64,000 nt of DNA from Chimaeribacter arupi (GTDB lineage Bacteria > Pseudomonadota > Gammaproteobacteria > Enterobacterales > Enterobacteriaceae): the NCBI RefSeq assembly GCF_002858805.1, contig NZ_PJZI01000002.1, positions 150,600-214,599 on the forward strand. The letters run 5' to 3'. The notes below the pieces were generated by a model. The model worked only from the letters and a program-made list of their open reading frames with translations. It searched no databases and was not told the origin of the DNA. Within the stretch, counting starts at the first letter, position 1. The number at the start of each line of letters is the position of its first letter. Shown piece by piece: positions 39,735 to 51,694 of this stretch. Both the position numbers and the translations under genes were made by a program.

Positions 39735-41024
39735 TCACTGGTTATACGCATTCTCGCCGTGGCTGTTTACATCCAGGCCTTCACGCTCCTGATCTTCCGG
39801 AACGCGCAGCCCCACCACCATATCAGCAATTTTATAGCCGATAAAGGCCACAACCCCTGACCAGACCAGCGTCAGGCCCACGCTGAACAGCTGAACCCAG
39901 ACCTGATGCCCCATCGTGACGCCTTCGGCATAGCCTACGCCGCCCAAGGACGAGGAGGTAAACACGCCGGTCAGGATGCAGCCTGTGATACCACACACGC
40001 CATGCACGCCGAATACGTCGCAGGTATCATCCGCATGGAGCCAGCGTTTAAGCATCACCACGCCCCACAGGCCTGCCACACCGCCCACCAGCCCGATAAT
40101 CAGCGCGCCGCCGACGCCCACATACCCGGCCGCCGGGGTAATGGCCACCAGCCCGGCGATGCAGCCGGAGCAGGCACCCAGCAGGGAAGGCTTACCGCGT
40201 ACCATCCACTCCACCAGGATCCAGGAGAGAATCGCCCCCGCCGTTGCCATCACGGTATTAACGAATGCCAGCGCGGCAATGCCGTTGGCGGCACTGGCGG
40301 AACCGGCGTTGAAGCCGAACCAGCCGACATAAAGGATGCTGGCGCCGGTGAATACCATCGGCAGGTTGTGAGGTTTGAACGCTTCTTTACCGAAACCGGC
40401 ACGTTTGCCCAGCAGGTAAGCCCCGACCAGGCCGGCAATCGCGGCGTTGATGTGCACCACGGTGCCGCCGGCGAAGTCCAGTGCGCCATCCGCCGCCAGG
40501 AAACCACCGCCCCACACCATATGCGCGATGGGCAGGTAGGAGAAAGTCAGCCAAATCACGGTGAAAATCAGTACCGCTGAGAACCGCACGCGTTCAGCAA
40601 AGCCGCCCACAATCAGCGCCACGGTGATACAGGCGAAGGAGCACTGGAAAGCCACATGGATGAACTGGGCAAAGGTGCCGCTCAGGCTGTCAACGGTGAT
40701 GCCTTTCAGCAGGGCTGTCTGGAAGCCGCCAAAGAAGGCGTTCCCCTCGCTGAATGCCAGGCTGTAGCCGTACAGCATCCAGAGTACGCACACCAGCGCA
40801 AACGTCACCATGACCTGCGTCAGCATCGACAGCACGTTTTTAGAGCGCAGCAGGCCGCCGTAAAACAGCGCCACGCCCGGCACCGTCATGAACAGCACCA
40901 ACGCGGTGCAAATCATCATAAAGGCGTTGTCCGCTTTATCTGCGACGACCGGCGCGGCCGCCATCGCCAGTGACGGCATCATGGCTGCCGCGCCAAGGCC
41001 CATCATGGATAAAAGTTTTTTCAT
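39735..41024 (-). CDS. amtB: AmtB, ammonium transporter
   Basis: A 429-residue precursor (E. coli 428) with a cleavable signal (to about AMA, residue 22) and 11 membrane helices. The twin pore histidines are in DFAGGTVVHINA and FGVHGVCG; Phe gates and the conserved Asp of the periplasmic site are in place. The C-terminal cytoplasmic tail PEDQEREGLDVNSHGENAYN binds GlnK. A TTG two codons upstream is not needed. The glnK-amtB operon is driven by a sigma-54 promoter. Confidence 0.97.
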   Translation of the reverse strand: MKKLLSMMGLGAAAMMPSLAMAAAPVVADKADNAFMMICTALVLFMTVPGVALFYGGLLRSKNVLSMLTQVMVTFALVCVLWMLYGYSLAFSEGNAFFGGFQTALLKGITVDSLSGTFAQFIHVAFQCSFACITVALIVGGFAERVRFSAVLIFTVIWLTFSYLPIAHMVWGGGFLAADGALDFAGGTVVHINAAIAGLVGAYLLGKRAGFGKEAFKPHNLPMVFTGASILYVGWFGFNAGSASAANGIAALAFVNTVMATAGAILSWILVEWMVRGKPSLLGACSGCIAGLVAITPAAGYVGVGGALIIGLVGGVAGLWGVVMLKRWLHADDTCDVFGVHGVCGITGCILTGVFTSSSLGGVGYAEGVTMGHQVWVQLFSVGLTLVWSGVVAFIGYKIADMVVGLRVPEDQEREGLDVNSHGENAYNQ

Positions 41025-41062
41025 TATCAATCCACCCCTAAGTCACACACCTGAGCCTGAGA

Positions 41063-41401
41063 TTACAATGCTGCTTCGTCAGTTTCGCCGGTACGAATAC
41101 GAATCACACGCTGCAACTCCGCAACGAAAATTTTGCCGTCACCAATCTTGCCGGTGTAAGCCGCTTTACTAATCACATCAATCACTTCATCCAGCTGGTC
41201 ATCGGCGATAGCGATATCAATTTTGACTTTCGGCAGGAAGTTAACGCTGTACTCCGCACCGCGATAAAGCTCCGCATGTCCTTTCTGGCGACCAAAGCCT
41301 TTGACTTCCGTTACGGTCAGCCCCTGAATGCCTACAGAAGAGAGCGCTTCACGCACATCTTCCAGTTTGAATGGTTTGATCACCACGGTAACCAGCTTCA
41401 T
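41063..41401 (-). CDS. glnK: GlnK, nitrogen regulatory PII protein
   Basis: A 112-residue PII protein with the T-loop Tyr51 (ELYRGAEY), the site uridylylated by GlnD, and B-loop TGKIGDGKIF. It senses 2-oxoglutarate, ATP and ADP; in its unmodified form it plugs the AmtB pore. It is directly upstream of amtB (38 bp), the standard pair. Confidence 0.98.
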   Translation of the reverse strand: MKLVTVVIKPFKLEDVREALSSVGIQGLTVTEVKGFGRQKGHAELYRGAEYSVNFLPKVKIDIAIADDQLDEVIDVISKAAYTGKIGDGKIFVAELQRVIRIRTGETDEAAL

Positions 41402-41463
41402 ATTGCCACTCCTCGAAGTAAGAGCCCTGTCGCGTTAAACATGCGCCCGATACATCTGTTTAA

Positions 41464-41479
41464 AGCAAAGGGTGTGCCA
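41464..41479 (-). promoter_or_regulatory. Sigma-54 promoter of glnK-amtB
   Basis: TGGCACACCCTTTGCT on the minus strand fits TGGCAC-N5-TTGCW, with the -24 GG and -12 GC in correct register. It lies 62 bp before glnK. It should depend on NtrC; I could not mark NtrC sites with confidence. Confidence 0.9.
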
Positions 41480-41751
41480 TAAATGATTTTGCGTGTGAAT
41501 AGAGGGGATTAGGGCGTCACCAGCCATAGGCCGCAGAACCGGGCGGCGTAATTTGACTTAAGGCGTCCCAAGGAAAGAATAGACCCGCCTCCTTTTAGTG
41601 CAATGCGCCTTCAGAAAGTGCAACAGCAGGGTTTCAGGCGGAACGGTTGCCTGATCATGGTGCGAAAGCGGGCGGAACAGCAAACAGAAGAAAGCAGGGA
41701 GGGAATAGCGAAGGAATAGCGAGGCCCACAAACGGGCCCCGCCAAAACACA
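41480..41751. other. Spacer between the glnK promoter and mdlB
   Basis: With 41402-41479 this makes a 350-bp gap. Upstream activator sites for glnK are expected here. GGCCC-ACAAAC-GGGCC (41723-41738) just after the mdlB stop is a small hairpin without a T-run. A short direct repeat GGAATAGCGA occurs at about 41702-41721. No gene is visible. Confidence 0.5.
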
Positions 41752-43554
41752 TCAGGAAGAAACCGGCACCTGCGGGGCAGTGGCGGCCGCGGGTTGCGCG
41801 GTCTCTGCGTCCAGTTGCTCCCCGACCAGTTGCATCTGGTACATCTGGGCGTAGCGGCCCTGTTGTGCCAGCAGCCGGGCATGGGTGCCCTTTTCAACCG
41901 CCTGCCCGCGGTGCAACACCAGAATGGTGTCGGCATCCACTACGGTAGAGAGCCGGTGGGCAATCACCACCAGCGTGGTACGCTCACGGATTGCCCGCAA
42001 CGCCCGCTGGATGGCCTGTTCAGTGCCGGAGTCGATGTTGGCGGTCGCTTCATCCAGAATCAGGATCTGCGGGGCCTGCACTAGCACCCGCGCCATGGCC
42101 AGCAACTGTTTTTGCCCAACAGAGAGGTTATTCCCCTGCTCACCCAACCGCGTGTGGATGCCTTCCGGCATCTCACGGATCAGATCCGCCAGCTGAACGG
42201 TTTCCAGCGCCAGCCAGACTTCCTGTTCATCGATTTCACGCCCCAGCGTCACGTTGGCATAAACGGACTCAGCCAGCACCACCGGGTCTTGCTGCACCAT
42301 CGCCACGCCCTGGCGCAGCGCCCGGTGGGATAATGACGAAAGCGGCCGCCCGTCCAGCCGGATCTGCCCCTCACTCAGCGGGTAATAGCCCATCAGCAAA
42401 TTGGCCAGTGTGCTTTTGCCGCTGCCGGTATGGCCGACCAGCGCCACAAACCCGCGTGACGGCACCACCAGTGAGATATGTTCCAGCACCTTTTTATCAT
42501 CACGGTAGGCGAAGCTGACATCATCAATCTCAATGCAGCCGCTGGTCAGCGGGCGATCGTCGCCGCCATACTGCTGCTGAACCCGGTCCATCAACTCAAA
42601 GATGCGTTCACCGGCCACCACCGCCTGTTGCAGGATAGACTGCTGGGACGTGAGCTCAATCAGGGGTTCATTCAGCCGCCCCAGATAGTTGATAAAGGCA
42701 TACAGCACCCCCACGCCCACACTGCCGACAGCGCTGAAGCCAAACAGCATCAGCAACCCGCACAACACCATGGTGGAGAACAGGCTCAGGAGCGGGCGCA
42801 GCAGAAAACCTTCAATACGCAGCGTCTGCATCCGGCCATGGTAATGCGCCCAGCTTGCGGCACTCAGGCGCTCGGCAAACCGCGCCTGTTGCCGGAATTG
42901 CTGGATCACGCTCATGCCGTTGATCACTTCATTAAAGCCGTCATTGATGTCCGCCAGATAACCGCGCACCCGGCGGGCAACCGGGGTGCTGTAACGCTGG
43001 TAGAGCATCATCACCACCAGCACCGCCGGGAAGATGCACACCGCAACCGACGCCATGCGCCAGTCCAGGCTGTACATCGCCACCAGCATGGCGCTGATCA
43101 GGGCCACACTGCGCAGTACCGTGGAGACCACCGTGACATAGAGATCGCGGATCACTTCCGTGTCATTGGTGACCCGCGAGATAAGCTGGCCTACCGGCTG
43201 AATATCAAACTCGCTCAGCGGCTGACGTAATGCCGCATCCATCACATCGATCCTGAGCGTCTGCACCACCCCGACCGCCGCCCGGTTAAACAGGATGGAC
43301 TGGAAATAGTGCAGGGCCGCCGCCAACAGGTTGAGCAGGATATACCCGGCGGCCAGCCCGGCCACCAGCCCGAGCGGCAGGCTGCCGCGGGCGACCACAT
43401 GGTCGATGAAATAGCTGATCAGCAACGGCCCGCCGACTTCAGCCGCCGCCGCCACCCACAGCATCAGGACTGCCAGCCCCAGCGGCTTGCGATAAGGGGA
43501 GCCGTACGCCAGCAGGCGTTTCAGGGTCGGCCACATTGACTGGAATTTAGGCAT
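41752..43554 (-). CDS. mdlB: MdlB, heterodimeric ABC exporter subunit
   Basis: A 600-residue fused membrane/ATPase half-transporter (E. coli SmdB/MdlB 593). Six helices fill about residues 20-310, then an ATPase with Walker [10 protein letters not shown], an altered signature [13 protein letters not shown], Walker [12 protein letters not shown] with the catalytic Glu, and H-loop AHRLS. It pairs with MdlA. ATG 43554 lies inside the end of mdlA (8-bp overlap); the frame is open further upstream but that is mdlA sequence. The substrate is not established. Confidence 0.95.
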   Translation of the reverse strand: MPKFQSMWPTLKRLLAYGSPYRKPLGLAVLMLWVAAAAEVGGPLLISYFIDHVVARGSLPLGLVAGLAAGYILLNLLAAALHYFQSILFNRAAVGVVQTLRIDVMDAALRQPLSEFDIQPVGQLISRVTNDTEVIRDLYVTVVSTVLRSVALISAMLVAMYSLDWRMASVAVCIFPAVLVVMMLYQRYSTPVARRVRGYLADINDGFNEVINGMSVIQQFRQQARFAERLSAASWAHYHGRMQTLRIEGFLLRPLLSLFSTMVLCGLLMLFGFSAVGSVGVGVLYAFINYLGRLNEPLIELTSQQSILQQAVVAGERIFELMDRVQQQYGGDDRPLTSGCIEIDDVSFAYRDDKKVLEHISLVVPSRGFVALVGHTGSGKSTLANLLMGYYPLSEGQIRLDGRPLSSLSHRALRQGVAMVQQDPVVLAESVYANVTLGREIDEQEVWLALETVQLADLIREMPEGIHTRLGEQGNNLSVGQKQLLAMARVLVQAPQILILDEATANIDSGTEQAIQRALRAIRERTTLVVIAHRLSTVVDADTILVLHRGQAVEKGTHARLLAQQGRYAQMYQMQLVGEQLDAETAQPAAATAPQVPVSS

Positions 43555-45325
43555 CACCGGCCTCCTTCTGCTCTGCCGGCAGCGCCGGTTCATCCAGGGC
43601 TGCTTCAAGTTGTTGATAGCGGTACATATCACGGTACCAGCCCGGCTGGGCAGCCAGCGTGTCATGATCACCGCGCTGCATCACCGTGCCCTGGTTAAGC
43701 ACCAGAATCTCATTGGCCTCTGTCAGGGCCGAAAGACGGTGCGCGCTGATGATCACCGTGCGGTTGCTGCCCCACTGCCGCAGGTTATTGAGGATGTCAT
43801 GTTCAGTGCGGCCATCCACGGCGGAAAGCGCGTCATCCAGAATCAGGATCTCCGCCTCCAGCAGCAGTGCGCGGGCGATGGCAATACGCTGTTTCTGCCC
43901 GCCGGAGAGCATTACCCCCCGTTCGCCCACTTCCGTTTCATAGCCTTGCGGCAGACGCAGGATGTCATCATGGACGCTGGCCAGCCTCGCCGCCTGCTCA
44001 ATTTGTGCCGGGGTGGCTTCCGGGCGGCCCAGCGCGATATTTTGCGCCACGCTGTCAGAGAACAGGAACGGTGTCTGGCTGACGACCGCCAGCCGCCCGC
44101 GCCAGTCGTCCAGTTTGATCGTCTGGAGCGTCAGGCCGTGATAACGGATCTCCCCTTCGCTGACGTCAAACTGGCGCTGCACCAGCCCCAACAAGGTGCT
44201 TTTTCCGGCACCGGTCGGGCCGCACAGGCCAAGCATCTGCCCCGGTTGCAGGCGGAAGCTGACATCATGCAGCGCTGCATGGCTGTTTTCCGGGTAGTGG
44301 AACTGCGCAATGCGCACCTGCAACTCACCGCGCCCGGCCGGCAGCGGCTGGTCACCGTCCGTGACTGAAGGCGCTTCTTTCAGCAGGCTGCGGATGCGGC
44401 TGTAAGCGGCACTGCCGCGCTCAACGATGTTAAACATCCAGGCCAGCGCCAGCATCGGCCAGATCATCAGCCCCAGATACATCACAAAACTGGTCAGTTG
44501 CCCCAGCGTTAACGTGCCGTGCACCACCAGCCAGCTGCCGCCGCCGATTGCCAGCAGGTTAGCCATACCGATGGCGACATAAATCGTCGGGTCAAACCGC
44601 GCATCTACCCGCGCTACCCGCAGGTTTTTGGCCCCGGCATCGGCGGCAACGCGCGCAAACTGCCCGGACTGATGGTCCTCCAGCCCAAACGCCTTGATCA
44701 TCCGGATGCTGGTCAGGCTCTCCTGCGTCTGGTCATTCAGCGAGGAAAATGCCGCCTGAGCGGATTTGAAGCGGTGATGCAGTTGATCACCATAGCGTTT
44801 AATCACCATCGCCATGATGGGCATCGGCACCAGCGACAGCAACGTCAGTTGCCAGCTGATCTGCGTACTCATCACCACCAGCACCGCACAGCCCATCACC
44901 AGCGAATCCACCAGGGTCAGCACCCCTTCCCCGGCAGCAAATACCACGCGATCCACATCGTTGGTGGCGCGCGCAATCAAATCACCGGTGCGGTGACGCA
45001 GATAAAAGGCCGGGTGCTGGCGGCTGAGCTGGCGGTAAAAACGCTCACGCAGCTCGACCGCCAGTTGGTAAGAGGCACCAAACAGCAGCACGCGCCACAC
45101 ATAACGCAGCAGGTACACTGCAACGGAGGTCGCCAGGATCACGCCAATCCACCCGAACACCGCCGCCGTGGAGAGGCGCTTCTGGGTGATGCCGTCCACA
45201 ATCACGCCGACCAGTTTTGGCGGCAGCAGTTGCAGAATGGCGATGATAACCAGCAAGGCAATGGCGCCCAGATAGCGACGCCATTCCCGGCGAAAATACC
45301 AGCCTAGTTGTGCAAACAATCTCAC
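43547..45325 (-). CDS. mdlA: MdlA, heterodimeric ABC exporter subunit with degenerate catalytic site
   Basis: A 592-residue half-transporter (E. coli SmdA/MdlA 590). Six helices (about 15-310), Walker [10 protein letters not shown], canonical signature [15 protein letters not shown], Walker [13 protein letters not shown] with Asp in place of the catalytic Glu, and H-loop AHRLS. Combined with MdlB this gives one active and one degenerate ATP site, as in other heterodimeric exporters. It is upstream of mdlB with overlapping ends and downstream of decR, separated by 95 bp. Confidence 0.95.
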   Translation of the reverse strand: MRLFAQLGWYFRREWRRYLGAIALLVIIAILQLLPPKLVGVIVDGITQKRLSTAAVFGWIGVILATSVAVYLLRYVWRVLLFGASYQLAVELRERFYRQLSRQHPAFYLRHRTGDLIARATNDVDRVVFAAGEGVLTLVDSLVMGCAVLVVMSTQISWQLTLLSLVPMPIMAMVIKRYGDQLHHRFKSAQAAFSSLNDQTQESLTSIRMIKAFGLEDHQSGQFARVAADAGAKNLRVARVDARFDPTIYVAIGMANLLAIGGGSWLVVHGTLTLGQLTSFVMYLGLMIWPMLALAWMFNIVERGSAAYSRIRSLLKEAPSVTDGDQPLPAGRGELQVRIAQFHYPENSHAALHDVSFRLQPGQMLGLCGPTGAGKSTLLGLVQRQFDVSEGEIRYHGLTLQTIKLDDWRGRLAVVSQTPFLFSDSVAQNIALGRPEATPAQIEQAARLASVHDDILRLPQGYETEVGERGVMLSGGQKQRIAIARALLLEAEILILDDALSAVDGRTEHDILNNLRQWGSNRTVIISAHRLSALTEANEILVLNQGTVMQRGDHDTLAAQPGWYRDMYRYQQLEAALDEPALPAEQKEAGDA

Positions 45326-45420
45326 AAGATTTTATTCCCAAAAAATGAAGCATCCCTGCATCGGACTCTTTCCGCTCAAGCAGCATAGAAGAAGCCGGAG
45401 AAAAAGCGATGAGGTGCCGG

Positions 45421-45882
45421 TTATTCCGGCAGCGGCAGGGCCGTGGTGTATTTAATCCTTTCCATCGCAAAACTGGAGGTCACCTCGATCAGGCCGGGCA
45501 CCCCATTTACCAGTTTTTTATAGAAAATGTCGTAACTTTTCATGTCAGCCACCTGAATTTGCAGCAGATAATCGTATTCCCCCGCCATCCGGTAGAAGGC
45601 CAGCACCTCGGGCATCTGCTCTGTCTGGCTGACAAAATGCTGGTACCATTCGCGGTTATGCTGCTGGGTTTTAACCAGCATAAATGCGGTGAGGCCCAGG
45701 CCCAGTTTGTCCCCGTCGAGCAGGGCCACCCGGCCGCGGATATAGCCGCTATCCTCCAGCCTTTTCAGCCGTTTCCAGCAGGGTGTCGAGGTCAGGTTGA
45801 CCGACTCAGCCAGCGCCTGAAGCGATAACGTGCAGTCCTGTTGCAACAGGCGCAACAGCGTACGATCGATTTTATCCAACAT
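45421..45882 (-). CDS. decR: DecR (YbaO), Lrp/AsnC-family cysteine-responsive regulator
   Basis: A 153-residue Lrp-type protein (E. coli 152): N-terminal helix-turn-helix ([23 protein letters not shown]) and a RAM ligand-binding domain (about 65-150). In E. coli it activates genes that degrade excess cysteine. Here it is divergent from a PLP enzyme of the cysteine synthase/desulfhydrase type, with 124 bp between. That is the arrangement of the CcdR/CcdA cysteine-inducible desulfhydrase pair of Pantoea ananatis. Confidence 0.93.
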   Translation of the reverse strand: MLDKIDRTLLRLLQQDCTLSLQALAESVNLTSTPCWKRLKRLEDSGYIRGRVALLDGDKLGLGLTAFMLVKTQQHNREWYQHFVSQTEQMPEVLAFYRMAGEYDYLLQIQVADMKSYDIFYKKLVNGVPGLIEVTSSFAMERIKYTTALPLPE

Positions 45883-46006
45883 ACGGGCCTTCCTGAGAAA
45901 AATTTTCTCCTATGTCGCCATTTCACAGGCAAGATAGCAACCCTTTTTTCCGGCTAACCGCGTACCCTTAGCTACCCTGACTTCACTGCCCTTGCCGAGA
46001 GATGTT

Positions 46007-47059
46007 ATGACTGCCTCCTGGGTCAGACGCGCCATCCACGAAATCGACGCTGATTTCCAGCGCTCTGCCGACACACACCTGATCCGCCTGCCGCTGCCGG
46101 AGTTTCCGGGGATCGCCCTCTACCTGAAAGATGAGAGCACCCACCCCAGCGGCAGCCTGAAACACCGTCTGGCGCGTTCACTGTTTCTCTATGCGCTGTG
46201 CAATGGCTGGCTGCGCGAAAATACCCCGGTGATTGAGGCGTCCTCCGGCAGCACTGCCATCTCGGAAGCGTACTTTTCCCGCCTGCTGGGCCTGCCGTTT
46301 ATTGCCGTGATGCCGGCCAGCACCGCCCGCCGCAAAATTGAGCAGATCGAATTTTATGGCGGCCGCTGCCACTTTGTGGAACAGACCGGGCAGATCTATG
46401 CGGCGTCAGAACATCTGGCCCACGACCTGGGCGGCCACTACATGGATCAGTTTACCTACGCTGAACGGGCCACCGACTGGCGCGGAAATAACAATATTGC
46501 CGACAGCATTTATCGTCAGATGTCGCGGGAGCCGTTTCCCATCCCGCGTTATGTGGTGATGGGTGCCGGCACCGGCGGCACCTCCGCTACGCTGGGGCGT
46601 TATATCCGTTACCAGGGCCATGCGACGCAACTGGTGGTGGTTGACCCGGAGCACTCCGTGTTTTACGACTACTACCACCAGCGTAACCCGCTGCTGACCT
46701 CCGCCTGCGGCAGCCGGATCGAAGGTATCGGCCGGCCGCGCGTGGAGCCCTCATTTATTCCCGATGTCATTGACCGGATGATTCAGGTACCGGATGCCGC
46801 CAGCCTGGCCGCGTTGACCTGGCTGACGCGGGTGCTGGGGCGGCGCGCCGGTGCCTCCACCGGCACCAATATTTATGGCGCGCTGCTGCTAGCGGCCGAG
46901 ATGCGCGCGCGGGGTGAACAAGGGTCGATTGTGACACTGCTGTGTGACAGCGGTGAGCGTTACCCGGACACCTACTATAACGAGAGCTGGATAAACCAGC
47001 ATATTGGCGACACCTCACCCTATCTGGAGCGGCTTATGTCCGGCTTTTCCGGCAACTGA
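46007..47059 (+). CDS. PLP-dependent enzyme of the cysteine synthase/beta-eliminase family, probable L-cysteine desulfhydrase
   Basis: A 350-residue fold type II PLP enzyme. The Schiff-base Lys is Lys52 in [12 protein letters not shown], the substrate loop is ASSGSTA (78-84, where O-acetylserine sulfhydrylases have TSGNT) and the phosphate cup is [12 protein letters not shown] (around 190). A C-terminal [14 protein letters not shown] segment is unlike CysK/CysM. Divergence from decR suggests it is induced by cysteine and breaks it down to pyruvate, ammonia and sulfide, as CcdA does in Pantoea; this is inferred. ATG 46007 follows GAGAGA; an ATG five codons earlier is possible. E. coli has cof and ybaE here instead. 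Confidence 0.85.
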   Translation: MTASWVRRAIHEIDADFQRSADTHLIRLPLPEFPGIALYLKDESTHPSGSLKHRLARSLFLYALCNGWLRENTPVIEASSGSTAISEAYFSRLLGLPFIAVMPASTARRKIEQIEFYGGRCHFVEQTGQIYAASEHLAHDLGGHYMDQFTYAERATDWRGNNNIADSIYRQMSREPFPIPRYVVMGAGTGGTSATLGRYIRYQGHATQLVVVDPEHSVFYDYYHQRNPLLTSACGSRIEGIGRPRVEPSFIPDVIDRMIQVPDAASLAALTWLTRVLGRRAGASTGTNIYGALLLAAEMRARGEQGSIVTLLCDSGERYPDTYYNESWINQHIGDTSPYLERLMSGFSGN

Positions 47060-47171
47060 GCCGCGCCTGCCGCCGCGCAGCTGTTCAAACTGCGCCGGGG
47101 AAAGTACCCTATAGTGATTGATGCCCGGCCGGACACCGGCCGGGTTTGCACGATAACAAGGTAAGCATGAC

Positions 47172-47870
47172 ATGAAACGAGCAGTAGTGGTGTTCAGTGG
47201 CGGCCAGGATTCAACCACCTGCCTGATCCAGGCCCTGGCGCAATATGATGAAGTACACTGCATCACCTTTGATTATGGCCAACGGCACCGGGCAGAGATC
47301 GAGGTGGCGCAAAAGCTCTCAGCCGGGTTGGGCGCACGGGCGCATAAAGTCCTGGACGTCGGCCTGTTGAACGAACTGGCCATCAGCAGCCTGACGCGCG
47401 ATAACATCCCGGTTCCCAGCTACGGCAGTGAAGCGGCCGGTCAATTGCCGAGTACCTTCGTGCCGGGGCGCAATATCCTGTTCCTGACGCTGGCCTCGAT
47501 TTACGCCTACCAGATTGAGGCGGAAGCCGTAATCACCGGCGTCTGTGAAACTGACTTCTCCGGCTACCCTGATTGCCGGGACGAGTTCGTTAAGGCGCTG
47601 AACCAGGCAGTTTCCCTGGGGCTGGCGCGCGATGTCCGGTTTGAAACGCCGCTGATGTGGCTGAACAAAGCGGAAACCTGGGCGCTGGCGGACTATTACG
47701 GGCAACTGGATCTGGTACGCCGCGACACCCTGACCTGTTACCACGGCATTCAGGGAGACGGTTGCGGTGAATGTGCAGCCTGTCACCTGCGGGCAAATGG
47801 CCTGGCAGTCTATCAACAGGATCGTGCCGGGGTAATGGCAAGCCTGAAGCAAAAAAGCGGCCTGCAATAA
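47172..47870 (+). CDS. queC: QueC, 7-cyano-7-deazaguanine synthase
   Basis: A 232-residue ATP-dependent enzyme of the PP-loop family (E. coli 231). It makes preQ0 from 7-carboxy-7-deazaguanine in queuosine synthesis. The PP-loop is [11 protein letters not shown] at the N-terminus; the zinc site is [19 protein letters not shown] near the C-terminus. Conserved FVPGRN and [11 protein letters not shown] are intact. I see no riboswitch upstream. Confidence 0.97.
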   Translation: MKRAVVVFSGGQDSTTCLIQALAQYDEVHCITFDYGQRHRAEIEVAQKLSAGLGARAHKVLDVGLLNELAISSLTRDNIPVPSYGSEAAGQLPSTFVPGRNILFLTLASIYAYQIEAEAVITGVCETDFSGYPDCRDEFVKALNQAVSLGLARDVRFETPLMWLNKAETWALADYYGQLDLVRRDTLTCYHGIQGDGCGECAACHLRANGLAVYQQDRAGVMASLKQKSGLQ

Positions 47871-47900
47871 GCAGCCGGTGTTTTCCCCTGTCATCTGATG

Positions 47901-47924
47901 ATCATGCCCCTGCTGGGGCATGAT
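47901..47924 (+). terminator. Hairpin after queC
   Basis: A 10-bp perfect stem ATCATGCCCC/GGGGCATGAT with loop TGCT, 31 bp after the queC stop. There is no T-run, so its function as a terminator is uncertain. Confidence 0.45.
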
Positions 47925-48005
47925 GCGCCCGGCATCTGCCGGGTAACTGCCACGATCCCTTTACAGGCAAAAAGATCGCTCTGCGGATAACCCGATCCCC
48001 CCGGC

Positions 48006-48425
48006 TCAGGAAGGCAACGCGTTATCCTGCTGTTCAAGCTGACGTAATTTTTCCAACAACTCCCCTTCCAGCGGCAGCGCTTTCTGGCTTTTTAAATCAA
48101 TACAGACGAACGTCAGCGCGGCATCCGCCACGGTTTCCCCGTCCCGGTCCCGCGTGACGACCTGGCTGACCACGCCGCTGCGTCCGTTAAGGCGCTCCAG
48201 CCGGCTGTCAATCCGCAGTCTGTCGCCCAGCACTGCCGGCGTGCGGTAGTTGATATTAATGTTCACCACAATAAAGGCGATATGGCGCTCTTTCATCCAG
48301 TGGAAACCCTCTAAGGCGGACAGCCATTCCCAGCGGGCCTCTTCAAGAAACTCCAGATAACGGGCGTTATTGACGTGCTGGTAGACATCGATATGAAATC
48401 CCCGGACGTTTATAAAAGTCTGCAT
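48006..48425 (-). CDS. fadM: FadM (YbaW), long-chain acyl-CoA thioesterase III
   Basis: A 139-residue single-hotdog thioesterase (E. coli 132) with the catalytic segment FHIDVYQHVNNARYLEFLEEARW (Asp in HID-YxHVNN type). E. coli FadM helps oleate beta-oxidation by cleaving stalled acyl-CoAs. The C-terminus is longer and Leu/Gln/Glu-rich. It stands between convergent queC and ybaV. No FadR site was looked for beyond simple inspection. Confidence 0.93.
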   Translation of the reverse strand: MQTFINVRGFHIDVYQHVNNARYLEFLEEARWEWLSALEGFHWMKERHIAFIVVNININYRTPAVLGDRLRIDSRLERLNGRSGVVSQVVTRDRDGETVADAALTFVCIDLKSQKALPLEGELLEKLRQLEQQDNALPS

Positions 48426-48572
48426 AGCGGTGCTTTCTCTCTTTTAGCAACAAGTGGATAGGGTTCCGGCCGATAGCTGAAGTGCGCCCGCAGGCGCACT
48501 GGTCGGATCACTTTCTGAGCGTAGCAGAATCCCTGAGGCGCTGAGAAAAAGCGTGAGGCAACGCGAAGCGGC

Positions 48573-50965
<2,393 letters not shown>

Positions 50966-51104
50966 AGTGTGACAACACTCCGCTGTAGTAGAGATTAACA
51001 ACCCTGCGCAGGCATTGGTGCCCGGCGCGTCCTGCGCCGCTGCGCGGTAGCGCGAAAGGTCAGGAAAACCGGGCGTCGGCCCGCATCCTGCCTGTGCTGT
51101 AAAT

Positions 51105-51131
51105 AAAAAAAGCGCATCGTTTTTGATGCGC
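51105..51131 (-). terminator. hupB terminator
   Basis: Stem GCGCATC/GATGCGC with a 6-nt loop followed on the minus strand by T6-7. The rest of the gap to ppiD should hold the ppiD promoter; I could not mark it. Confidence 0.88.
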
Positions 51132-51215
51132 CTTGTATCTTACCTTACCAGGCAAGTGACGTCAGGTGATAGTTTGAGACAAAGGGTGCTTGTCACACAA
51201 ACTGCCCAACAGTAA

Positions 51216-51488
51216 TTAGTTTACTGAATCTTTCAATGCCTTACCTGCACGGAAACCGGGTACTTTGGCTGCCGGAATGGCAATCTCTTCACCGGTTTGC
51301 GGGTTACGGCCGGTACGGGCAGCGCGTTCACGGACGGTAAACGTCCCAAACCCGACCAGTGCCACTTCCTCACCCTGTTTCAGTGTGTCAGTGACTGACT
51401 CAATAATGGCGTCCAGCACACGTCCGGCCGCGGCTTTTGAAATGTCAGCCCCTGCGGCAATGTTGTCGATCAATTGTGATTTATTCAC
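51216..51488 (-). CDS. hupB: HupB, HU nucleoid protein beta subunit
   Basis: A 90-residue HU protein with the DNA-binding arm [17 protein letters not shown] and family core GFGTF. It forms HU dimers with HupA, bending DNA without sequence preference. It lies directly downstream of lon, as in E. coli, with its own terminator. Confidence 0.98.
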   Translation of the reverse strand: MNKSQLIDNIAAGADISKAAAGRVLDAIIESVTDTLKQGEEVALVGFGTFTVRERAARTGRNPQTGEEIAIPAAKVPGFRAGKALKDSVN

Positions 51489-51630
51489 TTTGTCATCCCC
51501 TCTTGAAATCTTTGGCCGCGCGGCAAAAGTCCTTGGTGCGCGGCTGCGCTGCTTTTATATCAAGCCTGCCGGGCCTATGCAAGCCACCGCCGCACGCCCT
51601 GCCTGCGCGCCGGCGCTGCGTTTCCGGCAT

Positions 51631-51667
51631 AAAAAAAACCGGCAAGTCATCATTGACTTGCCGGTTT
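51631..51667 (-). terminator. lon terminator
   Basis: A 14-bp perfect stem AAACCGGCAAGTCA/TGACTTGCCGGTTT with loop TCAT and T8 on the minus strand, 28 bp after the lon stop. Confidence 0.95.
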
Positions 51668-51694
51668 CAGCGTCCATCACCTAAGGTTCAGCGG

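Noticed and set aside
41480..41751. NtrC enhancer sites upstream of glnK
   Set aside because: Expected from the sigma-54 promoter, but the GCAC-type half sites near 41595-41635 are not clearly palindromic, so I do not mark them.
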